Source: Acidobacteriota bacterium (GTDB lineage Bacteria > Acidobacteriota > Terriglobia > Terriglobales > Acidobacteriaceae). From it: a stretch of DNA of 64,000 bases. Position numbers and translations under genes: made by a program. The notes beneath the pieces are model-generated. The model saw only the letters and a list, made by a program, of their open reading frames with translations, did not search any database and had not been told where the DNA came from. Shown here in pieces: positions 17,747-25,565 of the stretch (the stretch's first letter is position 1; every line of letters begins with the position of its first letter). The stretch lies in assembly GCA_021792135.1 (NCBI GenBank), contig JAJYVF010000005.1, forward strand, positions 124,001 through 188,000, written 5' to 3'.

Positions 17747-18097
17747 ATGAAACGCGTCCTGTTCTGGTCGCCGCGGATTTTCGCTGTCCTGTTCGCCCTC
17801 TTCATCAGCGTCTTTGCTCTCGACGTATTCAGCGAATCCCGCGGATTTTGGTGGGCAGTCCTCGCTCTGCAGGTCCATCTGATCCCTGTCGGCATCCTCC
17901 TCATCGTCCTGCTCCTGGCATGGCGCTGGGAATGGATAGGAGCCGTCCTGTTCCCCGCCCTTGCGCTTCTTTATCTCGTGCTGGCCGCGGGTCGTTTCCC
18001 CTGGGTCACGTACGCGGTCGTCTCGGGCCCGCTGCTTGCGATCGGCGCGCTGTTCCTGGCGGACTGGCTGTACCGGCGACGGCTGGCCCATCTCTGA
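17747..18097 (+). CDS. Small four-helix membrane protein (DUF7670-like)
   Basis: A 116-residue integral membrane protein. The ATG at 17747 is chosen because it follows a purine-rich AAAGAGAGG and starts directly with KRVLFWSPRIFAVLFALFIS, a conserved-looking opening. Four hydrophobic segments can be placed: about 7-25, 33-55, 58-78 and 84-103, with a cytoplasmic tail LYRRRLAHL. The pattern SPRI-LFALFIS-FALDVF, ALQVHLIPVGILLIVLLLAWRWEWIGA and SGPLLAIGALFLADWLY matches, from memory, a widespread small uncharacterised family (DUF7670). Function is unknown. It lies between scpA and scpB with about 300-base gaps on both sides and is probably its own transcription unit. Confidence 0.75.
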   Translation: MKRVLFWSPRIFAVLFALFISVFALDVFSESRGFWWAVLALQVHLIPVGILLIVLLLAWRWEWIGAVLFPALALLYLVLAAGRFPWVTYAVVSGPLLAIGALFLADWLYRRRLAHL

Positions 18098-18146
18098 TAA
18101 CGGCTCACGGGGTCCGCTGTGTTCGCCTGACTGTGGTGTCCCGGCG

Positions 18147-18322
18147 CTCCGGCGACTCATCGCCCACCCAGAACTCGGCATTCCCGATGGCCAGTCGCGC
18201 CACCACGACGCCGCCATCCTCCATCCGGTACACTTCCCGCCACCGAAGCCCGACCGGTAGAACTCCACCGCCATGCGGCTGTTGCTCACCAATAACCACG
18301 GCGCAATCGAAGGCTGTGCGAT
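18147..18322 (-). pseudogene. Broken PhnB-like VOC/glyoxalase gene
   Basis: On the minus strand the sequence reads AQPSIAPWLLVSNS and RMAVEFYRSGFG in one frame, then, after a one-base slip near 18240, EVYRMEDGGVVVARLAIGNA and EFWVGDESPE in the next. This is the N-terminal half of a PhnB-like vicinal-oxygen-chelate domain. No start codon is in place (ATC stands where the Met would be) and the C-terminal half is missing. I read it as a decayed, probably once-transferred gene between scpA and scpB. An assembly error could explain the frameshift but not the truncation. Confidence 0.72.
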
Positions 18323-18460
18323 GCGGTCTTCCGCCACGCGGGGATTGTATCCCCGCCGCCTCAGCCGCAACCCCAGCAAAATAACCACGACAGGAACCAG
18401 TTTCTGTACTATCAGGAAAGCGCCGCTCGTCATTTTCCGTGCGCCGCGTCTCCCCTTTCC

Positions 18461-19609
18461 ATGAGCCTCAAAGCAAGAATCGAAGCCGTCATCTACGCCG
18501 CCGAAGAGCCCGTCGCACTCGCGCAGCTTGCCTCCCTTTTCCGCGAAGAAGCCCTCGCCAGCCGCGCCGCCCGCAACGCCTCCGCCCATGGAACCGCCAC
18601 CGAGGCCCCCCAGGCGGCCGTCGCCTCCGGGCCGGGCCGGGCCGAAGTCATTTCCACGCACTCCGAAGAGCCTTCCGTCGAAGGCGCAGAGCTTCGGCCC
18701 GCTTTCGAGGCGGCCGACTCGCCATCAGCTCCCACCGAAGTACCTTCCGCTCAAGCCGAAATTCCGCAGGAAGCGGCGTACATCCCTGCTTCCGAACCGA
18801 CCGCCCAGGATTCCGCTGACGCCGAGGTGACCACGCCCGATTTCGCCGGAGAACTGCAGCCCGTCTCTGAAAGCACCGCCTGGGAACCCCGCGAAGGGGC
18901 AGCCGCTGAGATGTCAGATCTGACCGCCGAGCCGGCCCCGCTCTCCCCGGAAGAGGAGAAACGTATCGCTCGCCAGCGCGACCGGGAAGTACGCGAAGAA
19001 ATTCGCCGCATCGTCGATGAGCTGATCGCCGAATACTCCGCCTCCGACCGAGGCCTCGAGATCCGCGAAGTGGCCGGCGGCTTTCGCTTCGGCACCCGCC
19101 CCGAATACCATGATGCCGTCCGCGCTTTCGTGAAAAGCCTCAAGCCACTCATGAAACTGTCGCTTCAGGCCCTTGAAACACTGGCAGTTATCGCCTATAA
19201 ACAGCCCATCACCGCACCCGAAATCGCCGAGATCCGCGGCGTCGACTCCGGCGGCGTTCTCGGCTCGCTGGTTGCCCGCAAGCTCATCACAACCGCAGGG
19301 CGGAAGCAGGTCATTGGCCGGCCCATCCTTTACAAGACCACCCGGGAGTTCCTCCTGCGCTTCGGCCTGAGGGACCTCAACGAGCTGCCGTCCATCGAGG
19401 AGTTCGAAAAGATGGCCGGCGAGCTCACCGAGCCCGAAGAAGAAAACGCGGCGGCGGCAGAAGAGCTTCCCTTCGCCCGGAACGAGATTGCCGCTCTCGA
19501 AGCATCCGCCGGGACAGCACCGGAAGCGACCGAGCCGCAGTCCGATCCGTCGGTGGCTCCCACCTCGGAGCACGATGCCCCTGCACCTGTCGAGGAACCG
19601 CAGTCATGA
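18461..19609 (+). CDS. scpB: Segregation and condensation protein B with large insertion
   Basis: ScpB subunit of the SMC-ScpAB chromosome-segregation complex. At 382 residues it is about twice the usual length. The first helix-turn-helix starts normally (MSLKARIEAVIYAAEEPVAL, LAQLASLFREEA, 1-31). Then comes an Ala/Glu/Pro/Thr-rich segment of about 140 residues without predicted structure. The ScpB fold resumes at about 174 with VREEIRRIVDELIAEYS, GLEIREVAGGFRFGTRPEYHD, LSLQALETLAVIAYKQPIT, EIRGVDSGGVLGSLVARKLI and KTTREFLLRFGLRDLNELP. A further acidic tail of about 65 residues follows. Reading frame is intact throughout. The stop overlaps the rluB start (ATGA). The domain call is firm; the role of the insertion is unknown. 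Confidence 0.93.
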   Translation: MSLKARIEAVIYAAEEPVALAQLASLFREEALASRAARNASAHGTATEAPQAAVASGPGRAEVISTHSEEPSVEGAELRPAFEAADSPSAPTEVPSAQAEIPQEAAYIPASEPTAQDSADAEVTTPDFAGELQPVSESTAWEPREGAAAEMSDLTAEPAPLSPEEEKRIARQRDREVREEIRRIVDELIAEYSASDRGLEIREVAGGFRFGTRPEYHDAVRAFVKSLKPLMKLSLQALETLAVIAYKQPITAPEIAEIRGVDSGGVLGSLVARKLITTAGRKQVIGRPILYKTTREFLLRFGLRDLNELPSIEEFEKMAGELTEPEEENAAAAEELPFARNEIAALEASAGTAPEATEPQSDPSVAPTSEHDAPAPVEEPQS

Positions 19610-20517
19610 CGGACTCCGCCTCCGAATCCGGCACGCAGCAGCGCCTGCAGAAGATCATCGCCGCGGCCGGCATCGCTTCCCGCCGCAAAGCCGAAGAACT
19701 GATTGCCGCTGGCCGCGTCCAGGTCAACGGCCAGGTGGTGACGGAGCTCGGCACCAAAGCCGATCCCGCCCACGATCACATCCGCGTCGATGGCAAGCTC
19801 CTGCAGGGCCCCGAACACCATCGCTATCTGGTGCTCAACAAGCCCAAAGGCTACGTCACGACGGCCAGTGATCCCGAGGGACGCCCCACCGTCATGGACC
19901 TGATCCGAACCGGGGAGCGCGTATTCCCCGTTGGCCGGCTTGACTACCCGAGTGAAGGTCTCCTGCTGATGACCAACGACGGCGAGTTGGCCAATGCCCT
20001 CACGCGTGCCGCCGCCCGCGTCGAAAAGACCTACCTGGTCAAGGTCAGCGGCCACCCCAGCGAGTCCGCCCTGAACCAGCTCCGCAACGGCATCATGATC
20101 GACCGGGGATCGCAGATTCGCGCGCCCCAGAAGGCCGCGCCGCGACCCGGACGCACACAGTTCGTTGGCGAACGAGGCCGCGTGATGACCGCGCCCGCCC
20201 GCATCCGCCTCCTTCGCGAAGGCGAAAACCCCTGGTACGAGATGGTCCTCACCGAAGGCCACAATCGCGAAATCCGCAAGATGTTCGAGGAGATCGGCCA
20301 CCACGTTGAAAAGATCCGCCGCGTCGGCTTCGGCCCGCTGGTCCTCGACGTCGAGCCGGGCCGCCACCGCGAACTCACCCTCGAAGAAGTGGCCCAGCTC
20401 CGCCGCGCCGCCGCCGGCCAGGCAGGCAAAGCTCATGAACCTCGCCGGCAACCCGGCACCCGCCGTCCCGCCAGCCGTTCCCGTACGAGGGCTCCGCTGA
20501 AGAGAACCCGCTCCTGA
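19606..20517 (+). CDS. rluB: 23S rRNA pseudouridine synthase, RluB/RsuA type
   Basis: Pseudouridine synthase acting on large-subunit (or small-subunit) rRNA. The 303-residue protein starts at the ATG overlapping scpB. It has an N-terminal S4 RNA-binding domain (LQKIIAAAGIASRRKAEELI, about 10-60), then the catalytic domain with the RsuA-family active-site motif GRLDYPSEGLLLMTNDGELA (Asp in RLDY as catalytic residue), LNKPKGYVTT and EGHNREIRKMFE. A basic tail ends the protein (PGTRRPASRSRTRAPLKRTR). The scpA/scpB/rluB neighbourhood is common in many bacteria, and this context favours RluB (U2605) over RsuA. The exact target base is inferred. Confidence 0.93.
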   Translation: MTDSASESGTQQRLQKIIAAAGIASRRKAEELIAAGRVQVNGQVVTELGTKADPAHDHIRVDGKLLQGPEHHRYLVLNKPKGYVTTASDPEGRPTVMDLIRTGERVFPVGRLDYPSEGLLLMTNDGELANALTRAAARVEKTYLVKVSGHPSESALNQLRNGIMIDRGSQIRAPQKAAPRPGRTQFVGERGRVMTAPARIRLLREGENPWYEMVLTEGHNREIRKMFEEIGHHVEKIRRVGFGPLVLDVEPGRHRELTLEEVAQLRRAAAGQAGKAHEPRRQPGTRRPASRSRTRAPLKRTRS

Positions 20518-20635
20518 ACACCCGCTTCGCCAGTGACGGGGCGATCGCCTCCGCTGGTTACTTCCGGCTGTGCATCCGGTCAAAATGCCCCATCCGCCCT
20601 TCATCCCCGGCGCAGAATCATGACGGAGGAGCGTA

Positions 20636-20772
20636 TGGAAAGCACGCCCTACACCGTCATTGCCATGTTGTCATTTCTGGCGATCTTTACCGCCTGCATT
20701 CTCTGGGCGACGAGCGGTCATCCGGCCGACGAGAACAACGAGGACCTCGGCGTCGTGGCGAAAGACCACTAA
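20636..20772 (+). CDS. 45-residue single-pass membrane peptide
   Basis: Short open frame with one strong membrane segment (YTVIAMLSFLAIFTACILWA) and a hydrophilic acidic tail (SGHPADENNEDLGVVAKDH). The ATG at 20636 is preceded by GGAGGA at 20626-20631, an excellent ribosome site; an in-frame ATG at 20621 would overlap that site. It lies between rluB and convergent thrS. No family is recognised. The ribosome site plus the Lys/Arg-poor hydrophobic helix make translation likely. Confidence 0.6.
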
Positions 20773-20908
20773 CAGACCGCGAAGGGCCGCCCACCCGGCT
20801 GCTCGCAATGGACTGACAGACCATCGTCGACATGATGTGCCGCAGCGCATTAAAGATCCGGTTCTTCCCGATGTCCAGCGTCCCGGCAATCAGGCCGATC
20901 CGGCTGGG

Positions 20909-22933
20909 TCACAGCTCGGTGGATTTGCCGGCGATCAGTTCCTGGGCTCGCGCCAGAAACTCCGTCAGCGGCCTTGAGCCCTGATCGCCCTTCCCGCGCA
21001 CCCGCACGCTCACCGCCTCCGCAGCCTCCTCCTTGTCGCCCATCACCAGAACATAGGGGACCTTCTGCAGCGTGAAGTCGCGGATCTTGGCGTTCATCTT
21101 TTCATTGCGGGCATCGACTTCCACGCGCAGACCGGCATTTTGTAACCGCTCGCGCACCCTTTCCGCATAGGCCTGATGCCGCTCGCTGATGGGCACCAGG
21201 CCCACCTGCACCGGCGCCAGCCACAGCGGAAAGGCTCCGGCATAGTGTTCGATGAGCACGCCGAAGAAGCGCTCGACGCTGCCAAAGAGTGCCCGGTGGA
21301 CCATCACCGGCTGATGCCGCTCTCCATCCTCGCCGACGTACTCGAGATCGAAACGGGCCGGCAGGTTGAAGTCGAACTGCACCGTGGAGAGTTGCCACAG
21401 GCGGCCCAGCACGTCGACCAGCTTGATGTCGATTTTGGGGCCGTAGAACGCCGCCTCGCCAGGGATGGTCTTGTGCGGGATGCCCTTGCGCTGGAGCGCG
21501 TGTTCCAGCGAGCGGATGGCGAGGTCCCACTTATCGTCGGACCCGGCGTAGCTCTGCCGGTCGGCGGGATTCCAGGTGGACAGCTCGACCTGAAATTCGC
21601 TGAAGCCGAAGGTGGTCATCACCGCCTGGGCGAAGTCAATGCAGGCTACGACCTCGTCCTCGATCTGCTCCGGCGTGCAGAAGATGTGGGCGTCATCCTG
21701 GGTGAAGCCGCGCACGCGCAGCAGGCCGTGCATGGTGCCGGAGCGTTCGTAGCGATAGACATTGCCGAATTCCGCCAGGCGGACGGGCAGGTCGCGATAA
21801 CTCTTCGGCGCGTTCTTGTAGATCAGGATGTGGCCGGGACAGTTCATCGGCTTGAGCTGGTATTCGGCGTCGTCCAGTTCAATGGGCGTAAACATGTTCT
21901 GGGCGTAGAAACCGGCGTGTCCGCTTACCTCCCACAGATGGCGGCGCATGACATGGGGGGTGTAGACGAGATCGTAACCACGGCGGATACACTCCTCACG
22001 CATCCAGTCTTCCATGAGCCTGCGGATCATGGCGCCCTTCGGGTGCCAGAAGATGAGGCCCGGACCCGCGACCTCCTGGATGGAGAACAGATCGAGCTGC
22101 TTGCCGAGCACGCGGTGATCGCGTCGCGCCGCTTCCTCAAGGCGGGCGAAATGATCGTCGAGTTCCTTCTTCGAGAAGAAGGCCGTTCCATAGATCCGCT
22201 GGAGCTGGGGATTCTTCTCGTCGCCCAGCCAGTAGGCGCCGGCGAGGTTTGTCACGCGAAAGGCCTTGACCCGCCCCGTCGAGGGGAGATGCGGCCCGCG
22301 GCAGAAGTCGACGAATCTGCCGTTGCGGTACAGGGAGATTGATTCGCCGGGCTGAGTAAATTTCTCGACGAAGTGGACCTTCATGAAATCACTGGCGGCC
22401 CTGAACTTTTCGAGACCCTCGTCGCGCGGCTCCCACTCGCGAACGAATTTCTCATCGCGTGCCACGACCTCTGCCATCCGGCCTTCGATGAGTTTGAGGT
22501 CTTCGGGGGTGAAGGGGGTCGGGCGCCAGAAGTCGTAAAAGAATCCGGAATCCGTGGCCGGCCCGTGACCCAGTTTCGATTCGGGAAACAGCTCCAGCAC
22601 GGCGGTCGCCAGCACATGCGCGGCGGAGTGCCGAAGGACCTTCAGGGCATCGGAATCCTTCTCCGTCAGCAACTGCAGGGCAACGTCTTCGTTGAGGGGC
22701 GTCGACAGATCGACCACCCGCTCGGCGTGGGGATCTTCCGCACCATACATCGAGGCTTCGCTGCCATCGCCCGAGGAGGCGGCCACGGCTGCGTTGCGAA
22801 GCGGCCGGATGCGGGCCACCAGGGCGGCGTGCGCCAGGCGCGGCGAAATGCTTTCGGCAATCTGAAGGGGCGTCGTGCCCGCAGGGACCTGCCGAACCGA
22901 CCCGTCGGGAAGCTGAACCTGGATGGAACTCAT
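20909..22933 (-). CDS. thrS: Threonyl-tRNA synthetase
   Basis: Class IIa synthetase of 674 residues, full-length for the family. Order: TGS domain (1-62, VQLPDGSVRQVPAG), the editing/SAD domain with HSAAHVLA (Zn-type HxxxH and later C/H), the catalytic core with motif 1 (GAMIRRLMEDWMREE), motif 2 including LKPMNCPGHILIYKN and YRYERSGTMHGLLRVRGFTQDD, motif 3 (VMVHRALFGSVERFFGVLIEH), and the anticodon-binding domain (about 575-674). The catalytic zinc ligands Cys (NCPGH), His and His are in place. The N-terminus at 22933 starts immediately before the TGS strand. It is a single transcription unit; no T-box or other leader is visible upstream. Confidence 0.97.
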   Translation of the reverse strand: MSSIQVQLPDGSVRQVPAGTTPLQIAESISPRLAHAALVARIRPLRNAAVAASSGDGSEASMYGAEDPHAERVVDLSTPLNEDVALQLLTEKDSDALKVLRHSAAHVLATAVLELFPESKLGHGPATDSGFFYDFWRPTPFTPEDLKLIEGRMAEVVARDEKFVREWEPRDEGLEKFRAASDFMKVHFVEKFTQPGESISLYRNGRFVDFCRGPHLPSTGRVKAFRVTNLAGAYWLGDEKNPQLQRIYGTAFFSKKELDDHFARLEEAARRDHRVLGKQLDLFSIQEVAGPGLIFWHPKGAMIRRLMEDWMREECIRRGYDLVYTPHVMRRHLWEVSGHAGFYAQNMFTPIELDDAEYQLKPMNCPGHILIYKNAPKSYRDLPVRLAEFGNVYRYERSGTMHGLLRVRGFTQDDAHIFCTPEQIEDEVVACIDFAQAVMTTFGFSEFQVELSTWNPADRQSYAGSDDKWDLAIRSLEHALQRKGIPHKTIPGEAAFYGPKIDIKLVDVLGRLWQLSTVQFDFNLPARFDLEYVGEDGERHQPVMVHRALFGSVERFFGVLIEHYAGAFPLWLAPVQVGLVPISERHQAYAERVRERLQNAGLRVEVDARNEKMNAKIRDFTLQKVPYVLVMGDKEEAAEAVSVRVRGKGDQGSRPLTEFLARAQELIAGKSTEL

Positions 22934-23121
22934 ATCAGCAGGGTAAAGGGTTTGGCGCCTGGGGTGTAGGGGAGATGAGCAAATCCCTCAACCTGCGGTG
23001 GTTCGCACCCGAAGATGCTGCCGGCGGCCTCGCGTTTTCCGGAAGCCCGGCGGCCTTGTCCCCCGTTCGTGTCATGAGATTCCGCGGATTTTGGGACCCC
23101 GTGCGCGGATGCCTGGGTAAC

Positions 23122-23874
23122 ATGAAGACGAATCACGACAAAGAGATGACAGGCTCGATACAAACGATCGGGAACAGGGCCCGGGGATGGGCGATTGCGA
23201 CGGCCGGACTCGTCACGCTGTCGCTTGCGGCGCTGACCGGATGCCAGTCGGTGCAGGGCAACTCGCCGGTCACCATGGTTCGGGTGATCGATGCCTCCTA
23301 TAACGCCCCAACGGTGAACGTCGACGTCGGTACCACGACGATTGCCGCTGATATCGGGGAGGCCACCATCACGAACTATGGGTTCCTGGCGCCAGAGCCT
23401 TCCACCGCATACATCTACCCCGCGACCAGCAGGACGCCGACGGCTTCGGCCATCGGGCAGTTCCAGGCTTCGCAGCAGTACTCGGTTTATCTGACCGATT
23501 CCGGCGCGGGATATGCAGCGACGATCCTGACCGACCAGGCGACGGCGCCACCGGCTGGGGACATCGCCGTCCGCTTTCTGCAGCAGGCGCTTGCCACCGG
23601 CTCGGTGGACATTTACTTCGTTCCGAGCGGCGATACTCTGGCCGACGCGAGACCGGTTGTCAGCAACCTGGCCGCGAAAAGCATCAAAGGCTACATCAAC
23701 TTCCCTGCCGGAACCTACTCTGTCGTTGTAACTCCCGCGGGAGCGACCAAGGCGAGCTACACCGGGACCAGCATCCAGTTCAGTGCGGGGCAGGTGCGGA
23801 CCATGCTCATCATGGATGCGCAACTGACGACCAACCCGCCGGTCAATGTGGTGATTGGGGACGATCTGAACTAA
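23122..23874 (+). CDS. DUF4397 lipoprotein
   Basis: Predicted lipoprotein of 250 residues with a DUF4397 domain, anchored in the outer or inner membrane. The N-terminus carries a signal sequence (GWAIATAGLVTLSLAALTGC) whose lipobox ends at Cys41. The body begins with the DUF4397 hallmark VTMVRVIDASYNAPTVNVDV and continues through repeated beta segments (VRFLQQALATGSVDIYF, GYINFPAGTYSVVVTPAG), including a GSVDIYFVPSGDTL unit that looks like a second half-repeat. DUF4397 proteins are common surface proteins of unknown function, possibly binding or assembling in the envelope. Start at ATG 23122 is uncertain; ATG 23146 would still give a complete signal sequence. It is monocistronic, divergent from thrS. 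Confidence 0.8.
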   Translation: MKTNHDKEMTGSIQTIGNRARGWAIATAGLVTLSLAALTGCQSVQGNSPVTMVRVIDASYNAPTVNVDVGTTTIAADIGEATITNYGFLAPEPSTAYIYPATSRTPTASAIGQFQASQQYSVYLTDSGAGYAATILTDQATAPPAGDIAVRFLQQALATGSVDIYFVPSGDTLADARPVVSNLAAKSIKGYINFPAGTYSVVVTPAGATKASYTGTSIQFSAGQVRTMLIMDAQLTTNPPVNVVIGDDLN

Positions 23875-23918
23875 AGCCCGAATTGTGCCCCGGAGACAGG
23901 CGTTTCCGAGCCGGAGCT

Positions 23919-25337
23919 TCAGGCCTGGCCCTGCGATATGGCGGCGAAGAGCGCGTCGCAGCAGTAGGGATCAAGGCGGTCGGGCACCTCGCGGGCAAGG
24001 ATCTCCATGGCCTCTTCGGGGGCCATGGCCGGGCGGTAGGGACGGTCTTCCGTCAGAGCGCCGTAGACATCGGCCACGGCGATGATGCGCGCCTCGATGG
24101 GAATCCGCTCGGCACTCAGGCGGTCGGGATAGCCGGTGCCGTCGAGGCGCTCGTGGTGCGCGCCAGCAATAGCGGCCAGTTCGCCGAATGCTCCAATGTG
24201 CGAGAGAATCCGGCGGGTCAGCCGGGGATGCTCGTGGACGACACTCCATTCGCCGGATGCGAGGCCGCTCGGCTTGTCCAGAATGGAGTTAGGAACGCGC
24301 AGCTTGCCCAGATCGTGGAGCAGCGCCGCGCGGTTGACGAGGCGCACACGGTCGTCGCTGAGCCCCATTTCCCGGGCAATGGAAACGGCGGTGGCGGTGA
24401 CGCCGAGCGAATGACGGAAAGTGAAGGAGGATTTGGCATCGACGACTTCGGCAAAGGCCTCGCAGATCAGGTCGATGTCAGAGGCCTCCAGCCGGTTGAT
24501 ATCTTCCGGAGCGAGATCGAGAACCCTGGCACGCGTCTCCCTCTGTGGTGTATCGCTCAGGGCTCCAGTCCAGAGCATTCCCTTGCAGTGGAGCCACTCG
24601 GCCACCCAAACCAGTTTGGGGTCGAACCAGCGGCCGCTGCGCTCGTGCAGAACCTGCATGGCCCGAAGCGTGCCGTGCTCCGTAGCATAGGCATCGAGGT
24701 GCTGAGCGATAGCCAGGATGCGGGCTTCCAGGGGGATTTCGATCCCGGTACGGTGCTCCGGATAACCGCTGCCGTCCCAGTGCTCGTCGAGGCAGCGGAC
24801 CGCCTCAGCCGCCTCGTTGCTTAGTCCCAGCTTGCGCAGGATCTGTGAGCCGTGGCCCGAGCGCAGGGCGATGATCTCTGCCTGATTGCGCTGCTGCGCC
24901 AGGCCGATGCGCACGATGCCGGCGGCGCGTTTGGCAGGACCGGCGTCGGGATGCACGGTATTCCAGAGCACCCGCAGGATCGAAGGGCTGGCGGAAGCGC
25001 GGCGCGTCCAGTCCTCCAGGCGCACACCGGCTTTCATGCGGCGCTCATCACCGCCGCCGATGATCTCGCAGAGGCGGGCGGCGTTGCTGCTGCAGCCCAC
25101 ATCCTTGAGGAGCAATGAATAATACAGGGTCACCATGCGCTCGGTGGGGAGACCGAACTCTTTGGCGATGCGCATCCCAAGCAGGCAGCTGCGCAGAGCA
25201 TGGCCGGGAACAGCGTCTTCGGCCAGATCGAGTGCAAAGGAAAGGGCGGAGAGAATCTCCGCCAGAGAGATGTGCACCTCGCTTTCGCGCGCTACCCTCG
25301 GAAACTCCAGAACCTGTCCCGCAATCGCGCTTGCCAC
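23919..25337 (-). CDS. Tandem HD / HD-GYP domain phosphohydrolase
   Basis: Protein of 472 residues with two HD-GYP-like halves. The C-terminal half (about 290-460) is intact: FRHSLGVT, ALLHDLGKLRVP (HD), HPRLTRRILS, AGAHHERLDGTGYPD (HHExxDGxGYP) and ADVYGALTEDRPYRP, the signature of c-di-GMP phosphodiesterases. The N-terminal half (about 25-220) has the same plan but is degenerate: KDVG instead of HD at its first site and DEHWDGSGYPEH instead of the HHE triplet, so it is probably not catalytic. GTG at 25337 is chosen because a GGGGGGA ribosome site lies a few bases upstream. No membrane segment is visible, so it should be cytoplasmic. Breakdown of c-di-GMP is the likely role; the degenerate half may regulate it. 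Confidence 0.88.
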   Translation of the reverse strand: MASAIAGQVLEFPRVARESEVHISLAEILSALSFALDLAEDAVPGHALRSCLLGMRIAKEFGLPTERMVTLYYSLLLKDVGCSSNAARLCEIIGGGDERRMKAGVRLEDWTRRASASPSILRVLWNTVHPDAGPAKRAAGIVRIGLAQQRNQAEIIALRSGHGSQILRKLGLSNEAAEAVRCLDEHWDGSGYPEHRTGIEIPLEARILAIAQHLDAYATEHGTLRAMQVLHERSGRWFDPKLVWVAEWLHCKGMLWTGALSDTPQRETRARVLDLAPEDINRLEASDIDLICEAFAEVVDAKSSFTFRHSLGVTATAVSIAREMGLSDDRVRLVNRAALLHDLGKLRVPNSILDKPSGLASGEWSVVHEHPRLTRRILSHIGAFGELAAIAGAHHERLDGTGYPDRLSAERIPIEARIIAVADVYGALTEDRPYRPAMAPEEAMEILAREVPDRLDPYCCDALFAAISQGQA

Positions 25338-25565
25338 TGGTCCCCCCTGCAGTGCTCGTGAAGTGGAACTTAACAAACAGACGGGGCAGGAGAACTCCCA
25401 CAAAGGTGGACCGGCGTGGAACCAACGTGGAGGAGCGGGGCTGCCGGATAATCGCAAGTGCCGTTACCGGAGATGACCCTGCCGACCAGCGGTAACCTGA
25501 CCAGCTGTCGTTGCCGGCGGCTCCGAGTACGGGAAAGCCAATAACGAGACAAAAAACGGAGTTGC

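Noticed and set aside
21176-22342. A 388-codon plus-strand open frame inside thrS
   Set aside because: It lies fully antisense to threonyl-tRNA synthetase, whose motifs are all present; no independent ribosome site or family match.
25338-25565. Possible structured RNA upstream of the HD-GYP gene
   Set aside because: I looked for a c-di-GMP riboswitch core because of the gene's function, but no conserved tetraloop/receptor pattern could be matched.
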